Positions 37,401 through 45,156 of a stretch of DNA of 64,000 bases are shown here, piece by piece. Within the stretch, counting starts at the first letter, position 1. Each line of letters starts with the position of its first letter. The stretch spans positions 456,757 through 520,756 of the forward strand of contig CABIVS010000002.1 of NCBI GenBank assembly GCA_902362375.1, written 5' to 3'. A model generated the notes under the pieces. The model ran no database searches and was not told where the DNA came from. It saw only the letters and a program-made list of their open reading frames with translations. The translations under genes and the position numbers were made by a program. Source of the stretch: Bacteroidaceae bacterium. GTDB taxonomy: Bacteria > Bacteroidota > Bacteroidia > Bacteroidales > Bacteroidaceae.

Positions 37401-38208
37401 GCATTGCAATTGCGGCTTGGTCTGATTCATCTAGTAGAATCAGGGTTTTCTTTCCTTTTTCTGTAATGTCATGAAGGCTAATTTTTTCGCCAAGAATAGG
37501 GTCTATGCCGTACATTGCTTTATGTACGGTCATTAGGAGAACTTTTTTCTTTTTATAATCAACCTGAGGGTAAACTTTTGCCAAAGAGGGAAAATCACGC
37601 AGGACTTTTCCAATGTCTAAACGACGACCTTTTTTCTGTCGGTTGTATACTTTTTTATATAACTCAAAGAAGTTTCGAACGTCTCTTCTGAGTTTCGTTT
37701 CTCCTTCGGTTATCTGGGATTGAACAAAATCGTTATTGTTGTTACCCTGAGTAAGAATCAAATTTTTAACACCTTCGTAGGTTTTTTTGATTTTACTGCA
37801 GGCATATCTCAATTCATTATTGCTTCCTTCTGTTTTCATCTCACCAATTCTGTGTTCTATCTGTTCGATGAATCTGCGGAAAGAATCAGTATCAATAGCC
37901 TTTTTTATTACCTCTGTATTATTTTCAATAACCAATTTTTGGTCTTCTTTAATCAAACTATCTTGCAAATCAATGAACCTGTCAATCTCTCGGTTCATGC
38001 CTTCTACCAACTTGTTTTGAACGCAGAGAATAACAATACGGTCAAAATGCTTAGGATAGTATTCACATGTCAGTTTTCCAATCGTATAAGACTTGCCTCC
38101 ACCTGTTGCTATGTCACAGATGTGGAGTCCTGGCTTTACATAATTTTTGAAGATACCTTCAACGTGTTTACTCAATTCTTCCTTGTATGTTTCTTTCGCT
38201 TGAATCAT
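34441..38208 (-). CDS. SF2 helicase with C-terminal PD-(D/E)XK nuclease (DdmD-like)
   Basis: This 1,255-residue protein has Walker A 'ATGGGKS' at 34-40, DEAH-type box 'LLDESD' at 259-263, motif III 'CSAT' near 566 and motif VI 'QAVGRLCR' near 897, spread over a long helicase core with insertions. The C-terminal 140 residues form a nuclease: 'AGEIGEEAF' (Glu), 'YELADF' (Asp) and 'IAFDVKN' (D-x-K near 1180). In DdmDE this enzyme is loaded by the Argonaute partner and translocates on and degrades plasmid DNA. The downstream partner overlaps by one base. It follows mnmE on the same strand after 49 bp, and its own promoter is not obvious. Confidence 0.62.
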   Translation of the reverse strand: MIQAKETYKEELSKHVEGIFKNYVKPGLHICDIATGGGKSYTIGKLTCEYYPKHFDRIVILCVQNKLVEGMNREIDRFIDLQDSLIKEDQKLVIENNTEVIKKAIDTDSFRRFIEQIEHRIGEMKTEGSNNELRYACSKIKKTYEGVKNLILTQGNNNNDFVQSQITEGETKLRRDVRNFFELYKKVYNRQKKGRRLDIGKVLRDFPSLAKVYPQVDYKKKKVLLMTVHKAMYGIDPILGEKISLHDITEKGKKTLILLDESDQAAIAMRNAIIDQAIESSGGRNRFSKGYNGYLQYKQLIDMADHVSDEYYGSLLDDSLNKAKNIISTNWEKTLGKTEPYKNIFLGDIEELEDYRRGVFFSGPALKLNVSKSNDKSHSFICYNKGEKQFKLHHAEDDIELKQRFDYVVPMDKFLSLIVGNTTAIKAQLSKVVNKAFQKSVEKFEKTEDELSANKLPKNHYLGYPTREREIHTLFSRFETNSEYQFEQQLFEFMTNRKNLIINKGEEKLKLPDYSVYSQGIQLYQEEVDERDNQHRVRLSCREISSTPEKILFDLLKTEGTSVVLCSATASSSSVISNCDIEYLKESIGNNVHVLSEHDRETFDNLVSHTYPVGHQIEIKPLEHYTFEDNRDEKTFLPEKYKMMFSKEAREEGLDDLWFKCTKRELMKSKKEGENISFPLYRLFQFIEAYHWFINHKDIRSMIFFQNRNGDPIQTNVLSCLIDGTYKYQNTPFEDELPSDWSNNHIRISKDWEEVEGSILKELSESKDSKIMLVSAYASFKAGANMQYEIPDGLDFVKGDNWETNGIRLKKDWDAVYVQCPSAYLMMSEDGNESTFEKSLYNAMLSLMMLYERGCLSKNEVASWLCRALSNNFWFGDKNNPGIGKDKSAWAQTIVEQAVGRLCRTRNKPHTTYILFDMDMAKYFDKDNLQKSLTKEFRTLAEYILTMPKELSTTANPEEIVRCNNANYVKRQLDRMRSIALRYTPHPVREDDFDDDIEEGTSVPHNVQINQLMNQSYKQTIIKKPVIDDYNELVEEDKQLTFICKCYGDWQRNENNEYFFSFEPNHRNDICPQGKGKPYPQPISPSTVRLDVLMKNDVIRKHFIANGYATNWKSGGLILHPEILKTDYAGEIGEEAFKAIVLEYTNCKEEDFKHLEGRDYELADFVICNPDGTYKIAFDVKNMNPLVEHNDKQGELATKDKRKIKRERLGCQLITVSMLQLPGESMDAVTEIHGIIDNDGNIIPSAIDTLKRIIG

Positions 38209-38257
38209 TCTGACAATATAATATGCAACTAATAATCAATTGATTAGCATTTAATAA

Positions 38258-39655
38258 TCATTTGCCGATGCAAAAATGTTGAAAGATATTTTGAAGTACC
38301 ATGTCATTCGTAACCTCACCTGCTATGTCCGAAATAAAGAAAATACATTCACGTATATCTTGCGAAAGAAAATCCCCGGAAATCTGCGAATCAAGTCCGT
38401 TTTGTACTCTATGGATAGCTTCCAAAGCTTTATTTAAAGCTTCGTAATGTCTTACATTTGTTACAATAATATCATTCTGTGTCACTGTAGGCAAGTGTGC
38501 TGCATCAATAAGCATTTTTTGTAGCTCACTTGTATTCTCCCGTTGTTTGGCCGAGATGAAAATAGATTCCGTAGATTCTTTGGGGAAGTCTTTTAGTAAA
38601 GATAATAAATCCTCTTTCTGTTTGCCTTCAATCAAATCAGCCTTATTGAATACAACAATCAAATGTTTTCCTTCGCAACGTGGAATTATCTTCTCTGATA
38701 ACTGTTCAATTTGAGAGGCGGCATTCACAGCATCTACCATCCAAAGGACAATCTCCGCCTGATCCAACTTCTGAAAAGTACGTTCAATACCCAAACTTTC
38801 AATCGTGTCATTGGTTTCCCGGATTCCGGCGGTATCAATGAACCGGAAAGTGATTCCTCCGATATTGACAGTATCTTCGATTACATCACGTGTTGTCCCG
38901 TGAATATCACTGACAATGGCTTTATCCTCATTCAATAATACATTCAGTAAAGTCGATTTTCCGGCATTTGTTTCACCGATGATAGCTACGGGAACACCAT
39001 TCTTAATGGCGTTGCCGACACTAAATGAATGAGCCAACCGTGAAATGACCTGTTCAATTTCATCTGCCAATTTCCTTAATGCCGAACGATCGGCAAATTC
39101 CACATCCTCTTCACTGAAATCCAACTCCAATTCAATCATGGAAGTGAAATTCAACAACTTGTTGCGTAGATCTGTCAGCTCTTTACTGAATCCACCCCGC
39201 ATCTGGCTCATTGCCAATCGGTGAGTGGCAGCAGATGAAGAAGCAATCAAGTCCGCCACGGCTTCTGCCTGACTTAAATCCATCTTTCCATTGAGGAAAG
39301 CACGTTGCGTATATTCTCCCGGCTGGGCCATGCGGCAACCGTTCTTAATAAGCAACTGCATCACCTGTTGAAGAATATAAGTGGAACCATGACACGTGAT
39401 TTCCGTGCTGTCTTCTCCCGTATACGAATGAGGAGCACGGAAAAGGCTGACGAGTACTTCATCAATCATTTCGTCTCCGTCATAAATACGCCCGAATGTC
39501 AAAGTATATGGTTTTTGTCCGCTCAATAATTTGCCTGCTTTGGCTGGCTTGAAGATGCTGCCGGTGATGGAAATAGCTTCCGGACCGGAAACACGGATGC
39601 TTCCGATAGCACCGCCTTGAGCGGTAGCGATGGCGCAGATAGTATCTTGAATCAT
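38258..39655 (-). CDS. mnmE: tRNA uridine-5-carboxymethylaminomethyl GTPase MnmE
   Basis: With MnmG, MnmE makes the 5-carboxymethylaminomethyl modification on wobble U34. The N-terminal folate-binding domain starts 'MIQDTICAIATAQGGAIGSIRVSG', which fixes the start at 39655 rather than eight codons upstream. The G domain has GETNAGKST (about 227-235), 'DTAGIRET' and 'FNKAD'. The C-terminus is the canonical C-I-G-K with the conserved Cys. It is a single-copy core gene and marks the boundary where the accessory defence region ends. Confidence 0.96.
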   Translation of the reverse strand: MIQDTICAIATAQGGAIGSIRVSGPEAISITGSIFKPAKAGKLLSGQKPYTLTFGRIYDGDEMIDEVLVSLFRAPHSYTGEDSTEITCHGSTYILQQVMQLLIKNGCRMAQPGEYTQRAFLNGKMDLSQAEAVADLIASSSAATHRLAMSQMRGGFSKELTDLRNKLLNFTSMIELELDFSEEDVEFADRSALRKLADEIEQVISRLAHSFSVGNAIKNGVPVAIIGETNAGKSTLLNVLLNEDKAIVSDIHGTTRDVIEDTVNIGGITFRFIDTAGIRETNDTIESLGIERTFQKLDQAEIVLWMVDAVNAASQIEQLSEKIIPRCEGKHLIVVFNKADLIEGKQKEDLLSLLKDFPKESTESIFISAKQRENTSELQKMLIDAAHLPTVTQNDIIVTNVRHYEALNKALEAIHRVQNGLDSQISGDFLSQDIRECIFFISDIAGEVTNDMVLQNIFQHFCIGK

Positions 39656-39737
39656 TGTTTTTTCGTTTTGGATGAGCAAAGATAATTGTTTCTAAGTAAA
39701 AAACAGAAAAATGAGCACAACTTATACTTTATTTGTT

Positions 39738-39745
39738 TATATTTG
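39738..39745 (+). promoter_or_regulatory. -7 box of the hybrid kinase gene
   Basis: TATATTTG lies 38 bp before the ATG at 39784 in the divergent mnmE/kinase gap. No clear -33 element is seen. Confidence 0.5.
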
Positions 39746-39783
39746 CTGCCGTGCAGTGGTACACCAAACAAAATAAAACAATA

Positions 39784-41697
39784 ATGCTTATGGAACCAGC
39801 GATCAATTTATATTCCTCCAATGAAAAGAGTGAACTCATACGGGAGAACTCACAAGAAATTCTATCTGTCCTTGCAGCTCATCAAATAGCTTTATGGGAG
39901 TATGATATCATTACAGGTAAATGCTCTTTTTCTGACGATTATTTCTCTACACTTGGACTGAAAAATGCCGGAGTTCTTTTTGAAGATATTGATAGTTTCT
40001 ATCGGTTTGTTCATCCGGAAGATGCTGAAGCTTACAAACAGGCTTTTGCAGAGATGCTTTCATCAGACTCTAAGACTTCACAAATCAGAGTCCGTTGTAT
40101 TGGTGAACAGGGGAAAGTGGTTTGGTTGGAAGATCATTTCTTGTCCTATAAAGAGAGTTGTGCAAGCCATCCGGGTAAAGTGCTGGCGTACACGGTGAAT
40201 GTCACTTCACAGTGCGAAAAAGAGCAACATATCAAATATCTGGAAGAATATAACCGCAAAATTATTGAGGCACTGCCGGAATTCATTTTTATTTTTGATG
40301 ATAATTTCTTTATTACCGATGTCCTGATGGCACCGGGGACGATTTTACTTCATCCGGTAGAAGTGTTACGCGGAGCAGACGGGCGATCTATTTATTCACC
40401 GGAGGTTAGTGACTTATTCCTCTGTAACATTCGCGAGTGTCTGCAAGACAGTCAGTTGAAAGAAATTGAATATCCGGTTGAAGTGGATGGGTGTGTACAT
40501 TATTTTCAGGCGCGTATCGCCCCTTTTGAGGGGAACAGAGTGTTGGCGTTGATACATGATATTGGAGATCGGATTCAGCGTTCGCAGGAATTGATTGAAG
40601 CAAAACGTCGTGCAGAGGATGCTGATAAGATGAAGTCGGTTTTCCTGGCGAATATGAGCCATGAGATTCGTACCCCGTTGAATGCTATTGTTGGCTTTTC
40701 GGAGATTATTGCGGTGACGGAGGGTGAAGAAGAGAAAAGGGAGTATCTGGAGATTATCCAGAGAAATAGTAACCTGTTACTGCAGCTGATTAATGATATT
40801 TTAGACCTTTCCCGTATTGAATCCGGTAAATCGGAAATGCATTTCCAGCAGGTTGAGATTGCGGGGCTAGTGGAAGAAGTGGAAAAAGTGCACCAACTGA
40901 AGATGAAGTCGAATGTAGAATTGAAAGTGATTCGCCCCGAAGGAGAATACTGGACTTCTACCGATCGTAACCGTGTGATGCAAGTATTGTTCAACTTCTT
41001 GTCGAATGCGATTAAAAATACGGAAAAGGGAAGTATAACCTTAGGCTTGAAACATGAAGGACCCTGGCTGAAACTGTATGTCAGCGATACGGGTTGCGGT
41101 ATATCCAAAGAGAAACTCCCGCAAATTTTTACCCGTTTTGAGAAGCTGAATGACTTTGTGCAGGGCACCGGATTAGGGCTTTCAATTTGTAAAAGCATTG
41201 TAGAACGGTTGGGCGGTCGCATCGAAGTAACTTCAGAGTTAGGGCAGGGGAGTATGTTTGCACTCTATTTGCCTTATCAGGAAATACCGAAGGAGGTTGT
41301 CGAAAGAAGGCTTCAGCATAAGAAGAATGTCGATGAGGATAAACGTAAGAATATATTAGTGGTAGAGGATATTGAATCGAATTTTGCTCAACTTAATATT
41401 CTTTTGAATAAGGAATATATTATTTCATGGGTGCGCAACGGACAGGAAGCCATTAATAGTTTCATCCGTGAAAAGCCGGATTTGATTCTGATGGATATCC
41501 GTATGCCGATCATGGACGGTATTCAAGCCACTGAAAAGATCCGTGCTATTTCCCTGACTGTACCTATTATTGCAGTGACCGCATATGCTTTCTATACTGA
41601 ACAGCAACAGGCTATTCAGGCAGGATGTAACGCTGTTATCTCAAAGCCTTATTCTTTAGAGAGGTTAAAAGAGACGATAGAATCTTATATCGGATAA
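39784..41697 (+). CDS. Cytosolic hybrid sensor histidine kinase (PAS-PAS-HK-REC)
   Basis: The protein has 637 residues from the ATG at 39784 (an upstream extension of 17 residues is not supported). No membrane segment or signal peptide is visible, so it should sense in the cytoplasm. Domains in order: PAS ('ALWEYDIITGKCSFSDDYF', about 25-145), second PAS (about 155-280), HisKA with phosphoacceptor in 'NMSHEIRTPLN' near 303, HATPase ('DTGCGISKEKLPQIFTRF', 'GTGLGLSICKSIVERLGG'), and a receiver (about 525-637) with D-acceptor in 'LILMDIRMPIMDG'. No DNA-binding output domain is present, so a phosphotransfer partner is needed. Confidence 0.93.
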   Translation: MLMEPAINLYSSNEKSELIRENSQEILSVLAAHQIALWEYDIITGKCSFSDDYFSTLGLKNAGVLFEDIDSFYRFVHPEDAEAYKQAFAEMLSSDSKTSQIRVRCIGEQGKVVWLEDHFLSYKESCASHPGKVLAYTVNVTSQCEKEQHIKYLEEYNRKIIEALPEFIFIFDDNFFITDVLMAPGTILLHPVEVLRGADGRSIYSPEVSDLFLCNIRECLQDSQLKEIEYPVEVDGCVHYFQARIAPFEGNRVLALIHDIGDRIQRSQELIEAKRRAEDADKMKSVFLANMSHEIRTPLNAIVGFSEIIAVTEGEEEKREYLEIIQRNSNLLLQLINDILDLSRIESGKSEMHFQQVEIAGLVEEVEKVHQLKMKSNVELKVIRPEGEYWTSTDRNRVMQVLFNFLSNAIKNTEKGSITLGLKHEGPWLKLYVSDTGCGISKEKLPQIFTRFEKLNDFVQGTGLGLSICKSIVERLGGRIEVTSELGQGSMFALYLPYQEIPKEVVERRLQHKKNVDEDKRKNILVVEDIESNFAQLNILLNKEYIISWVRNGQEAINSFIREKPDLILMDIRMPIMDGIQATEKIRAISLTVPIIAVTAYAFYTEQQQAIQAGCNAVISKPYSLERLKETIESYIG

Positions 41698-41779
41698 TTA
41701 ATTTTTTGAAAAAGAACTAACATTCAGGATGTTGTAGTGTTACTTGTCATATAGTAGTAACATTATAATATATTGGAAT

Positions 41780-42433
41780 ATGGAGAAAGTGAAAAAGATT
41801 GTCCTTATCGGGGCAAGTGGTTTTGTGGGTTCTGCGCTTCTGAATGAAGCTTTGAATCGTGGTTTCGAAGTTACGGCTGTGGTTCGTCATCCGGAAAAGA
41901 TAAAGAATGAAAATCTGAAAGTGGTGAAAGCCGATGTTTCTGTGCTTGATGAAGTGGTTGGCGTTTGTAAAGGTGCAGATGCTGTTATTAGTGCATTCAA
42001 TCCGGGATGGAATAATCCTGATATATACGATGAAACGATTAAAGTCTATCTGACCATTATTGATGGAGTGAAGAAAGCTGGCGTCAATCGTTTTTTGATG
42101 GTTGGGGGTGCCGGTTCTTTGTTTATTGCTCCGGGCTTGCGTCTGATGGATTCCGGTGAAGTACCTGAAAATATATTGCCGGGAGTGAAAGCTTTAGGAG
42201 AGTTCTATCTGAACTTTTTAAAGAAAGAAAAAGAAATAGACTGGGTGTTTTTCTCTCCGGCGGCAGATATGCGTCCGGGAGTCCGTACAGGGCGTTACCG
42301 GCTGGGAAAAGATGATATGATTGTAGATGTCGTAGGCAACAGCCATATCTCTGTGGAAGATTATGCCGCCGCCATGATCGATGAGTTGGAATATCCGAAA
42401 CATCATCAGGAGAGATTTACGATTGGTTATTGA
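41780..42433 (+). CDS. NAD(P)-binding epimerase/reductase (NmrA/SDR-like)
   Basis: A 217-residue Rossmann protein with GASGFVGSAL near the N-terminus. 'VVKADVSVLDEVVGVCKGADAVISAF' follows, as in atypical short-chain dehydrogenases related to NmrA and flavin reductases. The ATG at 41780 places the glycine motif 10 residues from the start. It stands alone between the kinase and uridine phosphorylase genes. Substrate unknown; possible roles are redox sensing or sugar-nucleotide modification. Confidence 0.8.
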   Translation: MEKVKKIVLIGASGFVGSALLNEALNRGFEVTAVVRHPEKIKNENLKVVKADVSVLDEVVGVCKGADAVISAFNPGWNNPDIYDETIKVYLTIIDGVKKAGVNRFLMVGGAGSLFIAPGLRLMDSGEVPENILPGVKALGEFYLNFLKKEKEIDWVFFSPAADMRPGVRTGRYRLGKDDMIVDVVGNSHISVEDYAAAMIDELEYPKHHQERFTIGY

Positions 42434-42608
42434 TAAAATAACAAATCAAAAATAGCTGTGTAATATAATGATGCTATATTGAAAGATGTAAATGATAAAA
42501 AATGGCTTGAATCTATACGTTATCAGTGGAAGATTCAAGCCATTATCTATTTTTCGATGGCAGTTTTGTTCTTTCGATTACAATTTAATCCTTTTGGATA
42601 TAGATGAT

Positions 42609-43487
42609 TTATATTCTGTCAAGTACTGTCTTAATCAGCGTATCGATTGTATTCTTATATCCGGTGTTGGCTTCTTTGATAAGTCGGTTGGCTATCACCA
42701 TGCAGACGGTCATTGCTTTATGTCCCATCAACCGGCTAAGTCCTGCCAAAGCCGAACTTTCCATTTCGAAGTTGGTGATTTTGTAACTTTTATATTCGAA
42801 TGTCTCAATCTTATCATTCTGTTTCGGGTCTGCTAACGGGATACGAAGTTCACGTCCTTGAGGACCGAAGAAACCTCCGGCAGCGATTGTCACTCCACGT
42901 ACCATGTCATCTTTGGCAATCCGGTCAATCAATTCTTCACTGGCATCAATGACATAAGGAGCGGGAGCACACATATTTCCCGACCAACCCATGTGATTGA
43001 GGAAGGCACGTTCGAAAGGTAAATCGCATACGGCATTACGTCCGGCATAGAAATTCAGTAATCCGTCGAAACCAATGGACTTTTGTGAACAGACAAAAGT
43101 TCCGACAGGAGTATTGGGCTGCAGACCGCCACATGTGCCGATACGCACTAATTCCAGTTGGCGGAACTGATCCTTTTCTTCGCGGGTGACAAAGTCGATA
43201 TTGGCGAGTGCATCCAATTCATTCATCACGATGTCGATGTTATCGCAACCGATTCCGGTAGAGACTACCGTAATCCGTTTACCTTTATAAGTACCCGTGA
43301 TGGTTTTGAATTCGCGGCTTTCCACTTCACATTCTTTGTTTTCGAAATGAGAAGCTACGAGTGCTACACGTCCGGGGTCACCTACCAGAATTACTTTGTC
43401 TGCCAACCATTCGGGTTTTACGTGAAGATGGAATACTGAACCGTCTTCATTGATTATCAATTCAGAGGATGGAAAGTACTTTTTCAT
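42609..43487 (-). CDS. udp: Uridine phosphorylase / nucleoside phosphorylase
   Basis: A 292-residue NP-I-family enzyme that splits uridine into uracil and ribose-1-phosphate for pyrimidine salvage. Visible: phosphate-binding 'VILVGDPGRVALVASHF' near 33, 'STGIGCDNIDIVMNEL', 'RIGTCGGLQ' and 'FEMESSALAGL' (ribose-binding E-M-E) near 240. The frame starts at an ATG after 1 kb of convergent context. Specificity for uridine rather than purine nucleosides is assigned from overall resemblance. Confidence 0.85.
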   Translation of the reverse strand: MKKYFPSSELIINEDGSVFHLHVKPEWLADKVILVGDPGRVALVASHFENKECEVESREFKTITGTYKGKRITVVSTGIGCDNIDIVMNELDALANIDFVTREEKDQFRQLELVRIGTCGGLQPNTPVGTFVCSQKSIGFDGLLNFYAGRNAVCDLPFERAFLNHMGWSGNMCAPAPYVIDASEELIDRIAKDDMVRGVTIAAGGFFGPQGRELRIPLADPKQNDKIETFEYKSYKITNFEMESSALAGLSRLMGHKAMTVCMVIANRLIKEANTGYKNTIDTLIKTVLDRI

Positions 43488-43534
43488 GTTATTGAAGGGT
43501 TTTAGTTTTATAATAGGATTGTATCTATAAATAG

Positions 43535-43636
43535 AAACGCCGGAACCGGATTTAAGTTCAGAAGAAGCCTCTATCTTTTTCTTTTGGAAAAGTGGAGTAC
43601 GTCTTGCAACTGAAATGAAATCGGATTCCGGCGTTT
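43535..43636. repeat. 102-bp element with 19-bp imperfect terminal inverted repeats
   Basis: The arms 43535-43553 and 43618-43636 pair at 17 of 19 positions, including 11 perfect outer pairs (AAACGCCGGAA/TTCCGGCGTTT). It fills the gap between floA and udp, both on the minus strand. It could be an attenuator-like or terminator hairpin after floA, or a small MITE-like insertion. No target duplication is evident. Confidence 0.65.
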
Positions 43637-43644
43637 GTAATAGA

Positions 43645-44646
43645 TTATTTGCTCAATGGCTGGTTGCCTGTATTGCCTGTTGTAGGCTTGGCGATATTCT
43701 CACGCATTGAAGTATCAGCTTCGATATTCTTCATGCGATAATAATCCATGATGCCTAAGTTTCCACTGCGGAAAGCTTCAGCCATTGCTTTAGGAACTTC
43801 AGCTTCTGCTTCGATCACTTTGGCACGGGCTTCCTGTGCTTTTGCTTTCATTTCCTGTTCGGAAGCTACTGCCATAGCACGGCGCTCTTCGGCTTTTGCC
43901 TGTGCGATGTTCTTGTCTGCATTAGCCTGGTCAATTTGCAGGGCCGCACCGATGTTCTTACCTATGTCGATGTCCGCAATATCAATAGATAGGATCTCGA
44001 AAGCAGTTCCTGCGTCCAGACCTTTGCGAAGTACCAGTTTAGAAATAGAATCCGGATTTTCCAATACCGATTTATGATTTTCAGAAGAACCGATAGACGA
44101 AACGATACCTTCGCCTACACGGGCAAGAATCGTGTCTTCACCTGCACCACCAACCAACTGTTTGATACTGGCACGTACTGTTACTCTGGCTTTAGCTATT
44201 AACTGAATACCATCTTTGGCAACAGCCGTAACGGGAGGGGTGTCAATCACTTTAGGATTTACGGACATCTGCACTGCTTCAAACACATCTCGCCCTGCGA
44301 GGTCGATGGCAGTGGCCATTTGAAACGATAATTCTATATTTGCCTTTGATGCGGATACTAAGGCATGGACTACTTTTTCCACATGTCCTCCCGCCAGGTA
44401 ATGGGCTTCCAGTTCGTCACGGGTAATGTTTTTTAATCCGGCTTTGTGAGCCTCGATCATTCCCGGCACAATGATATAAGGCGGAACATTACGTATACGC
44501 ATCAGGAATAGTTGTATCAACGAGATGTTGACACCAGATACTTTGGCCGACAACCATAAAAAGAACGGCACATAATGGAAAAATAGTATTAGGAAAATAA
44601 TACCTCCAACAATCAGAAGGATAGGTAAGTACAGAGATGTTTCCAT
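43645..44646 (-). CDS. floA: Flotillin-like protein FloA
   Basis: A 333-residue membrane-scaffold protein that organises functional membrane microdomains. A hydrophobic hairpin segment lies at about 7-28 ('[15 protein letters not shown]'). The FloA-specific block '[21 protein letters not shown]' follows, then an SPFH-like core. A long Ala/Glu-rich coiled-coil region runs to about 300 ('[21 protein letters not shown]'). nfeD lies 23 bp upstream, the usual partner arrangement. Confidence 0.94.
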   Translation of the reverse strand: METSLYLPILLIVGGIIFLILFFHYVPFFLWLSAKVSGVNISLIQLFLMRIRNVPPYIIVPGMIEAHKAGLKNITRDELEAHYLAGGHVEKVVHALVSASKANIELSFQMATAIDLAGRDVFEAVQMSVNPKVIDTPPVTAVAKDGIQLIAKARVTVRASIKQLVGGAGEDTILARVGEGIVSSIGSSENHKSVLENPDSISKLVLRKGLDAGTAFEILSIDIADIDIGKNIGAALQIDQANADKNIAQAKAEERRAMAVASEQEMKAKAQEARAKVIEAEAEVPKAMAEAFRSGNLGIMDYYRMKNIEADTSMRENIAKPTTGNTGNQPLSK

Positions 44647-44669
44647 TGATAATTTGTATTAAGTGAATA

Positions 44670-45140
44670 TTATTCTTTGCGTTTCTCAACCATGATTGTA
44701 CCGTCGGTAATACGGTTTACAATAATCGGAGTCTTCTCATTGAGGAATCCGTCCATAGACTTTACTTCCACAATTTTTCCGTTTATCTCGGCATAACCGA
44801 TTTGTGCCAGACGTGTAGTACTGATTCCTGTGTCACCCGCTTTGACGCTATCTTCTGCGCTACGGTCTACTTTTGAATCAATATCCTTTTTCAACGCCAG
44901 TTTATCCAGCATTTTCGATCGCATAAACCAGATCAGTGATCCAATGCAGGCAACCGCTGATATGCCAAGAGTGACGAATCCTCCTGCCATACCTAATTTG
45001 TCGAACGCATAGTAGTTGGCATACAGGATGCAAACCAATGCAGAAATTCCGGCCAGGCTAATGCCCGGGATGACGAACAGTTCTACCAAAAACAGTATGA
45101 CTGCGGCAATAATGAGAACGGCGATAATGAGTATATCCAT
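44670..45140 (-). CDS. nfeD: NfeD-family membrane protein
   Basis: A 156-residue short NfeD protein. Three or four hydrophobic segments occupy residues 1-70 ('IIAVLIIAAVILFLVELFVIPG'), and a C-terminal OB-fold domain (about 95-155, 'TRLAQIGYAEINGKIVEVKS') follows. It partners flotillin-type proteins in membrane quality control. It is positioned between the TPR protein and floA in one minus-strand operon. Confidence 0.9.
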   Translation of the reverse strand: MDILIIAVLIIAAVILFLVELFVIPGISLAGISALVCILYANYYAFDKLGMAGGFVTLGISAVACIGSLIWFMRSKMLDKLALKKDIDSKVDRSAEDSVKAGDTGISTTRLAQIGYAEINGKIVEVKSMDGFLNEKTPIIVNRITDGTIMVEKRKE

Positions 45141-45156
45141 AGTTCAGAGTTATTAT

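Noticed and set aside
40575..41222. Long minus-strand ORF inside the hybrid kinase gene
   Set aside because: It is the antisense shadow of conserved HisKA/HATPase codons, with no recognisable domain.
42492..42836. Plus-strand ORF opposite uridine phosphorylase
   Set aside because: It overlaps the conserved 3' part of the phosphorylase gene on the other strand, and its composition follows that gene.
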